DNA of 64,000 nucleotides from Acidobacteriota bacterium. Lineage in GTDB: Bacteria; Acidobacteriota; Terriglobia; Acidiferrales; UBA7541. Below, piece by piece: positions 47,825 to 58,922 of this stretch. Made by a program: the position numbers and the translations under genes. The notes below the pieces were generated by a model. The model had not been told where the DNA came from. It did no database searches and was given only the letters and a program-made list of their open reading frames with translations. The stretch is taken from assembly GCA_003224085.1 (NCBI GenBank), contig QHYK01000043.1, forward strand, positions 62,001 to 126,000, in the 5' to 3' direction. Every line of letters begins with the position of its first letter. Position 1 is the first letter of the stretch.

Positions 47825-48224
47825 TGGGGCACAAACGAAAGTGCTTCAGGAAACTTCTCGTGAAGTTGCCAACGTGAAGATATCCTGCGTCTATGGCGAT
47901 CGCTTTGACAGGAACATCCGTCGTTCGCAACTGCTGCGCGGCAACTTCAAGACGCTTCTTCTTTGCATATTCCTTGATGCCCATGCCAAAGCTCTCTTTG
48001 AAGAGGCGACGGGCCTGGCGGCCGGACATTTGCAAGCCCAGTTGCTCGGACAATTGATCCAGGTTCCATCGAACTCTTGCGGGGTTGCCGTCTATGAGGT
48101 TCTTCAGTCTCTGAACTCGCCAATCTGAACTAATCGATACGTCAAAACTCCTTAGTCCTAATAAGAAGTCTTGAAATGAGTGCGGCATTCCCAAAAGTCG
48201 AACAACAGGTCGTTCATAAAACAT
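47781..48224 (-). CDS. AraC-family transcriptional regulator
   Basis: LDQLSEQLGLQMSGRQARRLFKESFGMGIKEYAKKKRLEVAAQQLRTTDVPVKAIAIDAGYLHVGNFTRSFLKHFRLCPIEFRR. Confidence 0.83.
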   Translation of the reverse strand: MFYERPVVRLLGMPHSFQDFLLGLRSFDVSISSDWRVQRLKNLIDGNPARVRWNLDQLSEQLGLQMSGRQARRLFKESFGMGIKEYAKKKRLEVAAQQLRTTDVPVKAIAIDAGYLHVGNFTRSFLKHFRLCPIEFRRLLRETNTKD

Positions 48225-48579
48225 TGAACCCTACTCCTGGTTGTTGTGCTCGGATAAACCCTGTCTTCAGGACCTAATTGAACTTAATTGATGGAGCTGG
48301 GAGAAACCACTGATTGAAGCTGGGGAACAACTCTCTATATATATGCGGAATTCCCGGCAAATTCAACACGGTCCATAAGTAAATGGTTAGCCGTTTTGGC
48401 CATTTGTCAGCCGTTAGTGCTGACCTATTTCGGTTTTCCAACTCCTAGTACTTGATGGCATTGCCTGACATGGAAATAAAGGGTTTCCTAGGCGGTGCAG
48501 CACTCGTTGCGTGCGGTTCTCTGCCGGCCGGTCATTCCCTCCGTGCCCCGCCGAACCAGGAGGAGCCTTTCATTTCACT

Positions 48580-49911
48580 TCAAACATGCCTGTGTTTGAA
48601 CTGACGTTTTCCGCTGGAATATTCAGCCACCGTTTGACCGTTGCCAAACAGCTTGTATTTGTAGGTTGTCAGTCCTTCTAGGCCAACAGGACCGCGGGCA
48701 TGAAGTTTGCTCGTACTGATGCCGAGCTCCGCTCCGAGCCCGTATCGAAAGCCGTCTGCGAAGCGCGTCGAAGCGTTGTGAAATACTCCTGCGGCGTCTA
48801 CTTCCTCCATGAATTTTTTTGCAGCTTCTTCATCCTCGGTGACTATCGTTTCCGTGTGCTTTGACCCATATCGATGGATGTGCGCAATGGCTTCCTCGAT
48901 GCTGGAGACAACTTTGACGGAGAGAATAAGGTCTGAATACTCCGTTGCCCAGTCAACATCGCTGGCCTGAAGAATGCCTGGCTGCGCAAGCAAGGTTATG
49001 GTTTTCGGACAGCCCCGGATTTGCACACCCGCCGTTGTCAATTTTCCTGCGGCTGTCGGCAAGAACTGTTGTGCGATGTCTTGATGCACCAGCAAGGTTT
49101 CTGCTGCATTGCAGGCGGCCGGGTACTGGACTTTCGAATCGAAGGTGATCTCAATAGCTTTTTCTGCGTCCGCCGCGCGATCCACGTAAACATGACAGAT
49201 TCCCTCGCCATGCCCGAGAACGGCCACGCGGCTATTGCGCGCGACAAAGTCAACAAGCTCGCGCGACCCGCGCGGAATGATTAGGTCTACATCTTGTTCC
49301 AACGTCAGAAGGTCCATGACATCGGCCCGCGAATGGAGCAGTGTAACTGCCTCCGGCGGCACCGACAGAAGGGTTTCAAGAGAACGTCGCCAAATCTCGA
49401 CGAGCGTCTGATTGGTGTGAGCTGCTTCGGTTCCCCCTTTGAGAAGCACGGCGTTTGCGGATTTAAGAGCCAGCGCGGCCACCTGTGGAACGACGTCGGG
49501 ACGCGACTCAAAGACGATGCCGATCACTCCTAGGGGACAGGTCTCCTTGCAAAGTACGAGGTTCTCATCCAATTCCGTTGTGGCCAGGCGCCGGCCCAAC
49601 GGATCGGGCAAACGAGCCACGTCGAGAACCTTGGCAATCATCTCATCGATGCCGCGAGGACTCAGCTTTAGGCGTGCAAACATAGCGGCTGAAATCTGGC
49701 CATCGGCAACCGCGGCCTCAGCCCCGCGGCAATCGCGGGCATTTGAGTCGAGAATTCTTTCAGCGTTTTCCTGGAGGGCTTTCGCCGCGCTCGTGAGAAT
49801 GTCGTTTCGCTGGGCTTCGGAAAGCTTGGCCAGTTGACGCGAGGCGGCTCTCGCACGCTTGGCAACTTCAGCAACGGATCTCTGCGAGATGCCTGTGGAA
49901 GTTTCCGTCAT
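48580..49911 (-). CDS. proA: Gamma-glutamyl phosphate reductase
   Basis: LGVIGIVFESRPDVVPQVAALALKSANAVLLKGG...DLIIPRGSRELVDFV...GLEGLTTYKYKLFG. Confidence 0.96.
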   Translation of the reverse strand: MTETSTGISQRSVAEVAKRARAASRQLAKLSEAQRNDILTSAAKALQENAERILDSNARDCRGAEAAVADGQISAAMFARLKLSPRGIDEMIAKVLDVARLPDPLGRRLATTELDENLVLCKETCPLGVIGIVFESRPDVVPQVAALALKSANAVLLKGGTEAAHTNQTLVEIWRRSLETLLSVPPEAVTLLHSRADVMDLLTLEQDVDLIIPRGSRELVDFVARNSRVAVLGHGEGICHVYVDRAADAEKAIEITFDSKVQYPAACNAAETLLVHQDIAQQFLPTAAGKLTTAGVQIRGCPKTITLLAQPGILQASDVDWATEYSDLILSVKVVSSIEEAIAHIHRYGSKHTETIVTEDEEAAKKFMEEVDAAGVFHNASTRFADGFRYGLGAELGISTSKLHARGPVGLEGLTTYKYKLFGNGQTVAEYSSGKRQFKHRHV

Positions 49912-51266
49912 GACTTTTCCACCAGGACGATGTTGTCGCGTCGGACAAGGATATGCCGCAAAGCAGCGCCCAGCGCTTTCCCTGTCCCAATGGTCTTCCT
50001 TCTTCTTAGGATGTCCTCCGCCTCCTGGCTGCCGCAGGTGGCGATCCCTCGGGCTATCTCCCTGCCTTCGTGATTTACAATGCTCACCACGTCCATGGGG
50101 AAGAAGTGGCCATCGATGCGCTCCACGCCGGAAGTAAGCAAACTGGCCTTGCCGTTTGTGATCGCCCGGCAAGCTCCCGGATCGGCAGTGACGCGCCCCC
50201 GCACGTCCGCCGCGTAAGCAATCCAGCGGCGTTTTCCACGGATTCTTTTCGCTTGCAGAAATGTGGTGCCGATGCTTTGACCGGAAAAAATTCGGTCCAA
50301 AATATCCGGTTTTTTTCCGTTGGCGATCACCGACAGCCGTCCGCAGTTCATGGCAATCTCACTGGCTTCGAGCTTTGTCAGCATTCCTCCGCGCCCGCTA
50401 GCCGAAGGGCCTGCCGCCAGATCTTTGAGTTCTGGCGTCACTTGGCTAACCACAGGAATTACTTCAGGTGCCAACCGGCTTTCATTCTTCACGGGCGTTT
50501 TTTGGAACAGCCCGTCCACGTCAGTCAGAAGAACGAGCGCGTCAGCCTCTAGACCGCTCATAACCAGCGCCGCCAGACGGTCATTATCGCTGAAGGCTGC
50601 CGTTCGGTCCCTTCCGTCCAGGGATTCAATCTCCGCTGTCGAGACGGTATCGTTTTCGTTGACGATGGGAAGCACTCCCAGGCTGAGCAGCTTCTCCATC
50701 GTGCGCCGCATATTGGTGTAGCGCCGCCAATTGCTGAAGTCTTCGCTCGTCAAAAGCAACTGCGCAATCTTGATGTCCCACACGGAGAACATTTCCTTGT
50801 AGGCATTCATCAACAGACCCTGACCGACCGCGGCACACGCTTGCTTCGTTGCCAAGTCCTGTAATCTTGAGGGATGTAGCCCGAGCCAGCCTCTTCCCAA
50901 ACCGATGGCTCCCGAAGACACGAGCACGATTTGCTTTCCGGTACCATGCAGCCTGGCAATGGACGATAAGAGCGGCTCCACGCGTTCCCGGCATAGCATT
51001 CCGTCCGGTGCGGTCACTGTACTCGTGCCCAGTTTTATGACAATTCTCGCGGCGGTTCTTAGCAGCCTTTCCCGCTCTGCTTCTAACTTGGATTGGCCTC
51101 TTTGCATTGGCTTACGCGATTGCTTCTTCTTCGTGCTGCGAACCGATGCACTTATGTCGCCCCGCGGCGTAGTCGCCGCAAATTCCGTAGTGCTTGTAAG
51201 CTGGGTATCGCGTTCGTGTTCGCTATTGGAACTGGCCCCGTGCCTTAGGAACTTGTCCCGAGACAA
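49908..51266 (-). CDS. proB: Glutamate 5-kinase
   Basis: RIVIKLGTSTVTAPDG...IVLVSSGAIGLGRGWLG...IVNENDTVS...GRGGMLTKLEASEIAMNCG, PUA domain; true start may lie near 51107. Confidence 0.95.
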   Translation of the reverse strand: MSRDKFLRHGASSNSEHERDTQLTSTTEFAATTPRGDISASVRSTKKKQSRKPMQRGQSKLEAERERLLRTAARIVIKLGTSTVTAPDGMLCRERVEPLLSSIARLHGTGKQIVLVSSGAIGLGRGWLGLHPSRLQDLATKQACAAVGQGLLMNAYKEMFSVWDIKIAQLLLTSEDFSNWRRYTNMRRTMEKLLSLGVLPIVNENDTVSTAEIESLDGRDRTAAFSDNDRLAALVMSGLEADALVLLTDVDGLFQKTPVKNESRLAPEVIPVVSQVTPELKDLAAGPSASGRGGMLTKLEASEIAMNCGRLSVIANGKKPDILDRIFSGQSIGTTFLQAKRIRGKRRWIAYAADVRGRVTADPGACRAITNGKASLLTSGVERIDGHFFPMDVVSIVNHEGREIARGIATCGSQEAEDILRRRKTIGTGKALGAALRHILVRRDNIVLVEKS

Positions 51267-51550
51267 AATGCTAGCTCAGACTGAGGCAAAACCCAAACAC
51301 TCCCCACGGCATGATGACCACCGTAAAGATTCCTTTCATTCCTGGGAGCCAACCCGCCTTCCGCGTGGTACATGGGAACCGCTTCTCTACTTGTTGCGTG
51401 CGAACAACCTGAGGAAGATCAAGCGTTTCTGCCTGCTAAACGCTACTGGAATGCTCTTGAAAGTGCCTCCCGAGTTTTCCTCAGGCTCCAAAAATTCTCC
51501 GTGAAAATCCGCTTAAAGTGCCGTTACAATCAGGCCAGTCACTCGAGCAA

Positions 51551-52204
51551 ATGCCTAAAATCAACATCGCCGTCGGCAGCAAGCGCGGCCCAAAGATCAA
51601 CGCCGTCAAGCAAGCCTTGGAGGTCTTCTCTCCCTACTTTCCTCCCGGCACGGAATTCGAATTGGTCGGTCTCGAAGTGGACAGCGGCGTTAGCCACACG
51701 CCTTCCTCGCAGGAAGAACTCATGCGTGGAGCGCGTCAACGCGCCGAAACGCTCGCGAAAATCGCCCAGAAGAACGGCTTGCAGTGGCACTATTTCGTCG
51801 GCCTGGAAGGCGGCCTCAACATAATCCACGAAACCGCCCCGCCCTTGGCTGAACGGCGGCATTCCGATCCCCATCCCAACGGGCGTCGGCGCGTCTTGCT
51901 AGAGAGCTGGGCATATGTTTCCGATGGCACGCGCGGTCACTACGGTCGTTCCGGTGGAATTGAGTTGCCGGAAGCGCTCGCCCGCGAAGTTCTCGAGAAT
52001 GACACCGAACTGGCCGTGGCCATCGACCGCTTCGCCGGAATGGTGGGCATCCGTGACGCGCAGGGTGCCTGGGGTGTTCTTTCGGGCCATCTCATCAGCC
52101 GGCAGGAAGCGTTTCGCGTCGCCGTAATTGCCGCTTTTGCGCCGTTCTATAATGCGAAGATGTATCGCGCCGTAGCCGTCGGCGCTTCGGGATGGGCGTC
52201 GTGA
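51551..52204 (+). CDS. Inosine/xanthosine triphosphatase (DUF84/YjjX-like)
   Basis: MPKINIAVGSKRGPKINAVKQALEVF...VDSGVSHTPSSQEELMRGARQRA...YFVGLEGGL. Confidence 0.88.
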   Translation: MPKINIAVGSKRGPKINAVKQALEVFSPYFPPGTEFELVGLEVDSGVSHTPSSQEELMRGARQRAETLAKIAQKNGLQWHYFVGLEGGLNIIHETAPPLAERRHSDPHPNGRRRVLLESWAYVSDGTRGHYGRSGGIELPEALAREVLENDTELAVAIDRFAGMVGIRDAQGAWGVLSGHLISRQEAFRVAVIAAFAPFYNAKMYRAVAVGASGWAS

Positions 52205-52415
52205 TTGCCCGTTGGATGCTGTCATATCGGTTTCTCTTCCTCGATCATCAAATAGAGAGAGCCATCAAGCCGGATCTGGCAACGAACAGCCGCAGCCGGT
52301 TTTTCCGATGCGCAGAGCGAATTTTCACCAGGAAAGAATTAACATCGAACTCTGCGCACTTGGAACGTACAACAACTGAGAACTTATAACGGAGAACTTT
52401 CAAACAGGAGCGACC

Positions 52416-53045
52416 GTGGACATCGTCAAAGGCAACATGGGTTGGATCGAAGTCATCGTCGGTCCCATGTTTTCCGGCAAGAGCGAGGAACTGATCCGCC
52501 GCCTGCGCCGCGCGGAGATTGCGCGTCAGCGCGTCCAAATCTTCAAGCCCGCCATTGACGAGCGCTACGCCGCCAACGAAATCGTTTCGCACTCCGGTTT
52601 GGGCATTTCCTCCGACAACATCACCAAGGCCTCCGAAATCCTGGACAAATTGTCCCCGCGCACGGAAGTGGTTGGCATCGACGAAGCGCAGTTCCTGGGC
52701 GACGAAGTCGTAAACGTCTGCACCAAGCTCGCGGATCTCGGTAAGCGCGTCATCGTCGCCGGCCTCGACACCGACTACCGCGGCCGTCCGTTCGAACCGA
52801 TGCCGCGCCTCCTGGCCATCGCCGAAGAAATCACCAAGCTCCTGGCCATCTGCGTACGCTGCGGCAATCCTGCCGTCCACACGCAGCGCCTCGTCGAAAG
52901 CGACGAATTAATCGTTGTTGGCGCCATGGGCGCTTATGAAGCGCGGTGCCGCCGCTGCTTCGAACCCAATCCCGCCATGGCCAAAGAAAAGAAGGACGGC
53001 CCGCAACTCATCGCCCGCAACCGAACCGCTTCGGCCGGCAGCTAG
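52416..53045 (+). CDS. tdk: Thymidine kinase
   Basis: [40 protein letters not shown]...[15 protein letters not shown]; Zn-ribbon Cys. Confidence 0.96.
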   Translation: MDIVKGNMGWIEVIVGPMFSGKSEELIRRLRRAEIARQRVQIFKPAIDERYAANEIVSHSGLGISSDNITKASEILDKLSPRTEVVGIDEAQFLGDEVVNVCTKLADLGKRVIVAGLDTDYRGRPFEPMPRLLAIAEEITKLLAICVRCGNPAVHTQRLVESDELIVVGAMGAYEARCRRCFEPNPAMAKEKKDGPQLIARNRTASAGS

Positions 53046-53185
53046 GCGCGAATTCCTCTCGGTTTTCCCCCGGCTGCGGGGCATTGCCTTTCTGCTGACA
53101 CTCCCGCTTTCCCTTCTTGAGCTTACCAGCCCCTTCCGTCAAACTACCTCGTCCGAAAAATCCAAAAACCAGGCTCACTTTACTT

Positions 53186-54190
53186 ATGATAATTGAATCA
53201 AAGGCGCCAACTCGCGTGGACTTCGCCGGTGGAACGCTCGACATTTGGCCGCTCTACTTGTTTCATCCCGGCGCGGTCACCGTCAACGCGGCCATTTCCC
53301 TCTATGCTTCCTGCCGTATTGAAACCAATGGCAGCGAGTCTATTCACCTCATGTCCCGCGACACGCAGCGCGAAGAAAGCTTCCCCTCCTTCGCCGTGCT
53401 CATGAAAACCAAGCGTTATCGCCTTCCTCTTCTGGCTGAAATCGCCAAGTTTTTCCGCCCGCAAGGCGGCTTCACGTTGATGACCGATTCCGAAGCTCCC
53501 GCCGGCGCCGGCATCGGCGGTTCGAGCGCCATGGCCGTAGCTATTTGCGCCGCGCTGGACCGTTTCACCGGAGCAGGGAAGAGCAAAGTGGACTGGATCC
53601 ACATCAGCCGCGACGCCGAAGCCATCGTCATCAATGTTCCCACAGGCACGCAGGACCACTATCCCCCGGCTTTTGGCGGTGCCGCGGCCATCGAACTGCC
53701 TCCCGGTGGCGAGCATCGTGTTGAGCTGCGCGTTAATCTCGACGAACTCGAACGCCGTGTCCTCGTCTGTTACACGGGCAAGCCCCGCCAGCACGGAATC
53801 AACAACTGGGAAGTCTTTAAAGCGCAGATTGGCGGCAAGAAGGCGGTGCAACAGAGTCTCGAGCGAATTTCCGAAGTGGCCCAATGCATGCGGGTGGCCT
53901 TCGAGAGACCTGATTGGAAGGAAGCTGGCCGCCTCATGCGCGAGGAATGGTCGTTCCGCAAACGCAACCTCCCCACGATTTCCACCAAGACCATCGACCG
54001 CGTAATTGAAAACGCCCGTCGTAATGGCGCTCTGGCAGGTAAGGTTTGCGGGGCGGGAGGCGGCGGTTGCGTGGTTCTGCTGATTGAGCCGGAAACCCGC
54101 GACCGCGTCGAAAAGGCCATCACGGAGGTTGGTGGGAAGGTTTTGCGCACCACCATTGACCGCCGTGGGGTCAGCGTCATCTCCCGCTAA
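53186..54190 (+). CDS. GHMP-family sugar kinase
   Basis: APTRVDFAGGTLDIWPLYLFHPGAVTVNAAISLYA...SEAPAGAGIGGSSAMAVAICAAL...VCGAGGGGCVVLL. Confidence 0.9.
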   Translation: MIIESKAPTRVDFAGGTLDIWPLYLFHPGAVTVNAAISLYASCRIETNGSESIHLMSRDTQREESFPSFAVLMKTKRYRLPLLAEIAKFFRPQGGFTLMTDSEAPAGAGIGGSSAMAVAICAALDRFTGAGKSKVDWIHISRDAEAIVINVPTGTQDHYPPAFGGAAAIELPPGGEHRVELRVNLDELERRVLVCYTGKPRQHGINNWEVFKAQIGGKKAVQQSLERISEVAQCMRVAFERPDWKEAGRLMREEWSFRKRNLPTISTKTIDRVIENARRNGALAGKVCGAGGGGCVVLLIEPETRDRVEKAITEVGGKVLRTTIDRRGVSVISR

Positions 54191-54401
54191 ACCTCCTGCA
54201 TTAAATGCCTCAAAGGATCATTCTTCGCTTCCATTTTTTGGAATGTCGGCGTGGTCAGCCAGCCCGTCCCACCGTACAGTCGCGCCCCCAGCCGGTACAG
54301 TTAAGCGAATCGCATCTCTTTCTAACCCTGGCACCTGTTCAGCCGCTTTCCGGCATCATAGAATAGGGAGTGCGGGTACCCCAGCTGGAGCCCGCCTGGG
54401 T

Positions 54402-55322
54402 ATGCCGAACCGGTACGTCATTCCTCTGGCTTTCCTGCTTTTAGCTGATGCGGACGTGCCTCGCATCAACAACCTCCGTGCGCCCGACAAGCCGTCTCTC
54501 AATTTCCCCTCGGACGAACAAATTCCGGTTTTTCCGAGCTCGGGAGCTTCCTCCGAGAGCGAGGCTTCTCAATCCCAGCTTCAGACGAAGTCCGCCAGCG
54601 TGCCCAATCAGCCGCTGCAGGAAAGCACCAAGCTGACCTTGATTCGTTTCGTCTCCGGCGAGTTTGCCAAAGCCGTCAAGGCGCTGCCGGCAGGCAAGCA
54701 GGGTTTTGACTTTTCTGTGGGCCAGCCGCTCAAAACGGAACTTTTGGACCGCGCCGTCGCTTCGCATGGCGCTGCCATAAATTCGGGAGACAGCGTCCAG
54801 ATCACGGGCCTTCAATTTCGCGGCCGCCAGATTATCGTGGACATCAATGGCGGTGGCCGCGGCAAGCATCATTGGCGTGACCACCTCCAAATCGGCATTG
54901 GCGGCCCGTATCCCACGATGAGCTCATCGACCCAGGAAACCGGTCCGCCGGGGCTGCAGCCCGGCATGGGCAGCACCATTTTTCTAGAGTGGAACAAGTT
55001 CGTTCCCGACATGACCCCCGAGGAGTTGAAACAGGTGCTCGCGCCCTTTCTCAATTTTCAAAAAGAGCGCTCCGCTTCCGTGCAGTGGATCGATACTCTG
55101 CCGCCGGAGACGAAGAAAGCCATCCAAGAACGCCGGCCCATGGTCGGCATGGATCGTGAGGAACTCGTTGCTGCGATGGGCAAGCCGGACCACAAAGTCC
55201 GCGAGCGCGACTCCGATGGCAACGACATCGAGGATTGGATTTACGGCCAGCCGCCGTCAAAAACCATCTTCGTCCGTTTCACCGGCGACCACGTCACCAA
55301 AATCGAGCAGTTTCCGCAATAG
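54402..55322 (+). CDS. Hypothetical protein
   Basis: ORF MPNRYVIPLAFLLLADADVPRINNLRAPDKPSLN...; start inferred. Confidence 0.6.
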   Translation: MPNRYVIPLAFLLLADADVPRINNLRAPDKPSLNFPSDEQIPVFPSSGASSESEASQSQLQTKSASVPNQPLQESTKLTLIRFVSGEFAKAVKALPAGKQGFDFSVGQPLKTELLDRAVASHGAAINSGDSVQITGLQFRGRQIIVDINGGGRGKHHWRDHLQIGIGGPYPTMSSSTQETGPPGLQPGMGSTIFLEWNKFVPDMTPEELKQVLAPFLNFQKERSASVQWIDTLPPETKKAIQERRPMVGMDREELVAAMGKPDHKVRERDSDGNDIEDWIYGQPPSKTIFVRFTGDHVTKIEQFPQ

Positions 55323-55334
55323 GGCGTTTGCTTT

Positions 55335-57053
55335 TCATTCCCGTGGTTCCACCATCTGCGGCCACTGCAACACGCCGATTCTTCCATCGTTCTCCCGCTC
55401 GAGCGTCGGCGCATACAATCCAAGCTGCTCCCGCCGCCACCACATTCCGCTTGAGCGCCTTTCTTGCGGCGTGGTGAACCAGTATTGCCACAGCACCGCT
55501 CGCACCTGCTTTGGCGGGGCTTTCGGAAACGGATTGCCCGCAAACAGGAGCAGCACGTCCGGCGAACCTCGCAGCAAGGCCTGTTCGGTTCGCGGCACAA
55601 TCGGCTCTTGCCGCCAGGTGCTCAGCGACGCAAACCACAAGTTCCAATCGAACCGCGGCTGATAGGGCGCATAAATTCCCGGCGCTTTCGCTGGATCCTG
55701 GGGCTTGAACCGGAACGTATAAACCAGCCATGTTTGCCCATCGTCCGAGCCTTGGAACTCAATTTCGTATCGCCCCCGCGTCATGATCGCAAACAATCCG
55801 TACCGGTTCGCAATACGAAATGGTTCCAGCGCGGAAACAGGCGTCGTGGGCAACTCCACTGGCTTCACCATCCACACCATTTGCACGGCGGTAGCATAGA
55901 AAATGCACGTCAGTAGCACAGCCGTCACCGCGAGCTTCACGGCGGCCCCCTGTTTTTCTACCGTCTCTCGCCAACCTTTTTGCCTAGCAGCTGTGGTGGA
56001 CTGCCGCGCTTCTTTAACCAGAGATTCCTTTCGCGGCGGCACTTCCGAAACCGGCATGTCCTGTAGCGCGGGGCACAGCCCCGCGGGGTTTTCTTCTGCT
56101 TTAGCATTTGCTGCATCCGGGATGGTAACGCCACCGCTGATTTCCCACCGTTTAGGCACCAATTGTTTTAGCAGTCTGTCGTCCAGCAGAAGAAACCCCA
56201 GCACCAGCACCAAGTAATTCAAGAAGGTGTAGTTCGCCGAAAGAATGATCCCGATCTGCCACGGCGTCACGATGCAAAAGCACGCGATGCGAAACCACCG
56301 TGGCAGGAACATCATCCACGCCAGTCCCAATTCCAGCGCCAGCGTCCCAAAAACCGTCGCTACGTGGAACCAATGCGGCCAATGCTGCATATACCATCCA
56401 ATCCAGGTCGGCAGCGGCCCGTTCTGGTAATAGTCATCAAGCGCCGTGAAGTTCCGCCATTGCGGATCTCCACCCATGATTTTTGCCACACCCGACTCGA
56501 AATAAATGCGGAAGCATTCCCACAACAATAGAAACCAGCTCATTCGCGAAGGTGGGCTTGCCTCCCCCCGGCCCGGCCGGAATCCTCGCGGCGCAAAAAA
56601 CAGGGAAATGAACCCGGCTTCGAGCAGCATTCCGTCCGATTGGTACGCTGAAAAATCCTGCGCGGCGCTCACAAACGAAAGGAAGCACACAAAGCAAACG
56701 ACCAGCATCCCCCGCGGCCACAAATTCAAGACCAACAGCACGGACGCAATCATTCCTGCCCAGCAAATCCCAGTCATCATGTGTCGGCTGCTCGAAAACC
56801 AAAGCAGCGTCGGGGCATACCAGTAGCCTATGCGCCCAAATTGTTCCGCCACCGCGCGTAAGTATTCGTCTGCCGGCAAGATGCCTTGCGGCCCGATTAA
56901 TCCTTTGATTTGAAAAGCCAGGGAGAAAAACGCGGAGTAACAAATCAGTCCGAGCGCGCGCAGAAAAATCCAGCGCGGTAGCAGCCCGTCGGCTTTACCC
57001 TGCTCCGAAGCAAACAGCCAGCGCACCGCCCACGCCGGTGACCAGTCCTTCAT
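55335..57053 (-). CDS. Lipase maturation factor family-like membrane protein
   Basis: WLFASEQGKADGLLPRWIFLRALGLICYSAFFSLAFQIKGLIGPQGILPADEYL...WFLLLWECFRIYFESGVAKIMGGDPQWRNFTALDDYYQNGPLPTWIGWY. Confidence 0.85.
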   Translation of the reverse strand: MKDWSPAWAVRWLFASEQGKADGLLPRWIFLRALGLICYSAFFSLAFQIKGLIGPQGILPADEYLRAVAEQFGRIGYWYAPTLLWFSSSRHMMTGICWAGMIASVLLVLNLWPRGMLVVCFVCFLSFVSAAQDFSAYQSDGMLLEAGFISLFFAPRGFRPGRGEASPPSRMSWFLLLWECFRIYFESGVAKIMGGDPQWRNFTALDDYYQNGPLPTWIGWYMQHWPHWFHVATVFGTLALELGLAWMMFLPRWFRIACFCIVTPWQIGIILSANYTFLNYLVLVLGFLLLDDRLLKQLVPKRWEISGGVTIPDAANAKAEENPAGLCPALQDMPVSEVPPRKESLVKEARQSTTAARQKGWRETVEKQGAAVKLAVTAVLLTCIFYATAVQMVWMVKPVELPTTPVSALEPFRIANRYGLFAIMTRGRYEIEFQGSDDGQTWLVYTFRFKPQDPAKAPGIYAPYQPRFDWNLWFASLSTWRQEPIVPRTEQALLRGSPDVLLLFAGNPFPKAPPKQVRAVLWQYWFTTPQERRSSGMWWRREQLGLYAPTLERENDGRIGVLQWPQMVEPRE

Positions 57054-57854
57054 CGTCCGCCATTATAGCCCTCGACGGTAGTGGCGGCTTCAGACCCCTG
57101 TTTTCATTTGGTTGCTTGGCAGCGCAACTCGGGCCTGCCACACTTTTGTCGCTGGTTTGTAGGCGCCGGGCTTCAGCCCGGCTGGGCACTGGACGGCAAT
57201 GCGCTGCGTCCCCTCCAACTCGCAGTCAGCAAGAAAGTCGCAGCCAGAGCCAGAACCGTTAAGCGGCCCGAGCCACGGCGTTGTAATGCAGAAGGTCCTA
57301 ATGATGCAAAAAGACTGTTTGGCCTTCCCCAACTAAGGAGCGATCGGAAAGAGTGGGGTAACAAACCCAACCACAGACAGCCCTGGGAAGAGGAGAATCG
57401 TGAGAACGGTCGAGAACAACCCGAGCACGGTGGGGAGTGGCGTCTTGAGTCTCAACGCCTTCATGGCGAGACGATAGGCGCCCAGTTTCATGCTTTCAAT
57501 GCCGAGGCTCCTTGAAATCCCGCTTGACGAAGCTTGTTAATGGATTAAAATAGCTTGTTAGTGAGTAGAGCGAAAGAGTTATGAGGGCGGCTGGTGCCGT
57601 CTCCTCTCTGAGGGTTCTGCATTCCTCTGTGCTCGTTCGCGTTACGAGCGGTGGGATTGCCCAAGCCGATAGGAAGGATTCTGCGCGGCGGTAACCCCTT
57701 GTAATCAGCACTTCTGCGGGTGTTGATTCTAAGCAACTTAAAGTCCTTTAGAATCAGCTTACGCAAAAAGCATAGGGGGAGGGGCTCCTCCCGTTTTCAC
57801 TTAAAATTCCAACGTTACCGCTTCGCGGTCAACGATTCATGTTCGGAGGAAGGC

Positions 57855-58859
57855 ATGCCCATCAAGGTCGGCATCAACGGCTTCGGCCGCATCGGACGCA
57901 ACATCATGCGCACGGCCATCGACGACAAGGACATTCAGTTCGTCGCCGTGAACGACGTCACCGACGCCAAAACGCTCGCGCATTTGCTGAAATACGATTC
58001 CGTGCTCGGTAATTTGCCGCACAAGGTGACCCACACCGATGACAGCATCTCGGTGGACGGCAAGAGCTTCAAGGTATTCCGCGCGAAGGATCCCGCCGAG
58101 CTGGATTGGGCTTCGGTTGGCGCGGAAATCGTCGTCGAATCCACCGGCCTATTCACCAAAGGCCCGGACGCCAAGAAGCATCTCCGCGCTCCGGTGAAAA
58201 AAGTCATCATCTCCGCGCCAGCGGACGGCCCCGACGCCACTTTTGTTCTCGGTGTCAACGACAAGTGCTACGATCCCGTGAAGCATCACGTCATCTCGAA
58301 CGCGTCCTGCACCACGAATTGCCTTGCCCCCGTCGCCAAAGTTATCCAGGATACGTTTGGCATTCAGAGCGGCACCATGACCACCATTCACTCCTACACC
58401 AACGATCAGCGCCTGCTGGATCTGCCGCACAAGGATCTACGCCGCGCTCGCGCCGCCGCCTTGAACATGATTCCCAGCTCCACGGGCGCCGCCAAAGCGC
58501 TGCATCTCGTGATTCCGGAATTGAAAGGCAAACTCGACGGCTACGCCATGCGCGTGCCCACGCCTAACGTGAGCGTAGTCGACCTCACCGTTTTCGTTGA
58601 CAAACCTGCGACCAAAGAATCTGTCAACGCGGCGTTGAAAGCCGCGGCCAATGGCCCGATGAAAGGCATTCTCGGCTACACGGAAGAAGAGCTTGTTTCC
58701 GCCGACTTCAAAGGCAATGCCAATTCGTCCATCGTCGACGCCGAATACACCAAGGTCGTGGGCGACCGCTGCGTCAAAGTTTTGGCCTGGTACGACAACG
58801 AGTGGGGCTACTCCTGCCGTTGCCGCGACCTCATCAAGCTCTTGGCTTCAAAGTTCTGA
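57855..58859 (+). CDS. gap: Glyceraldehyde-3-phosphate dehydrogenase, type I
   Basis: [17 protein letters not shown]...[16 protein letters not shown]...[11 protein letters not shown]. Confidence 0.98.
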   Translation: MPIKVGINGFGRIGRNIMRTAIDDKDIQFVAVNDVTDAKTLAHLLKYDSVLGNLPHKVTHTDDSISVDGKSFKVFRAKDPAELDWASVGAEIVVESTGLFTKGPDAKKHLRAPVKKVIISAPADGPDATFVLGVNDKCYDPVKHHVISNASCTTNCLAPVAKVIQDTFGIQSGTMTTIHSYTNDQRLLDLPHKDLRRARAAALNMIPSSTGAAKALHLVIPELKGKLDGYAMRVPTPNVSVVDLTVFVDKPATKESVNAALKAAANGPMKGILGYTEEELVSADFKGNANSSIVDAEYTKVVGDRCVKVLAWYDNEWGYSCRCRDLIKLLASKF

Positions 58860-58922
58860 GGTAGACTTAGCGACGCGCGGCGGGCCGCATCAGATTTCTA
58901 GCCATTCGTCACTTCTTGAGTC

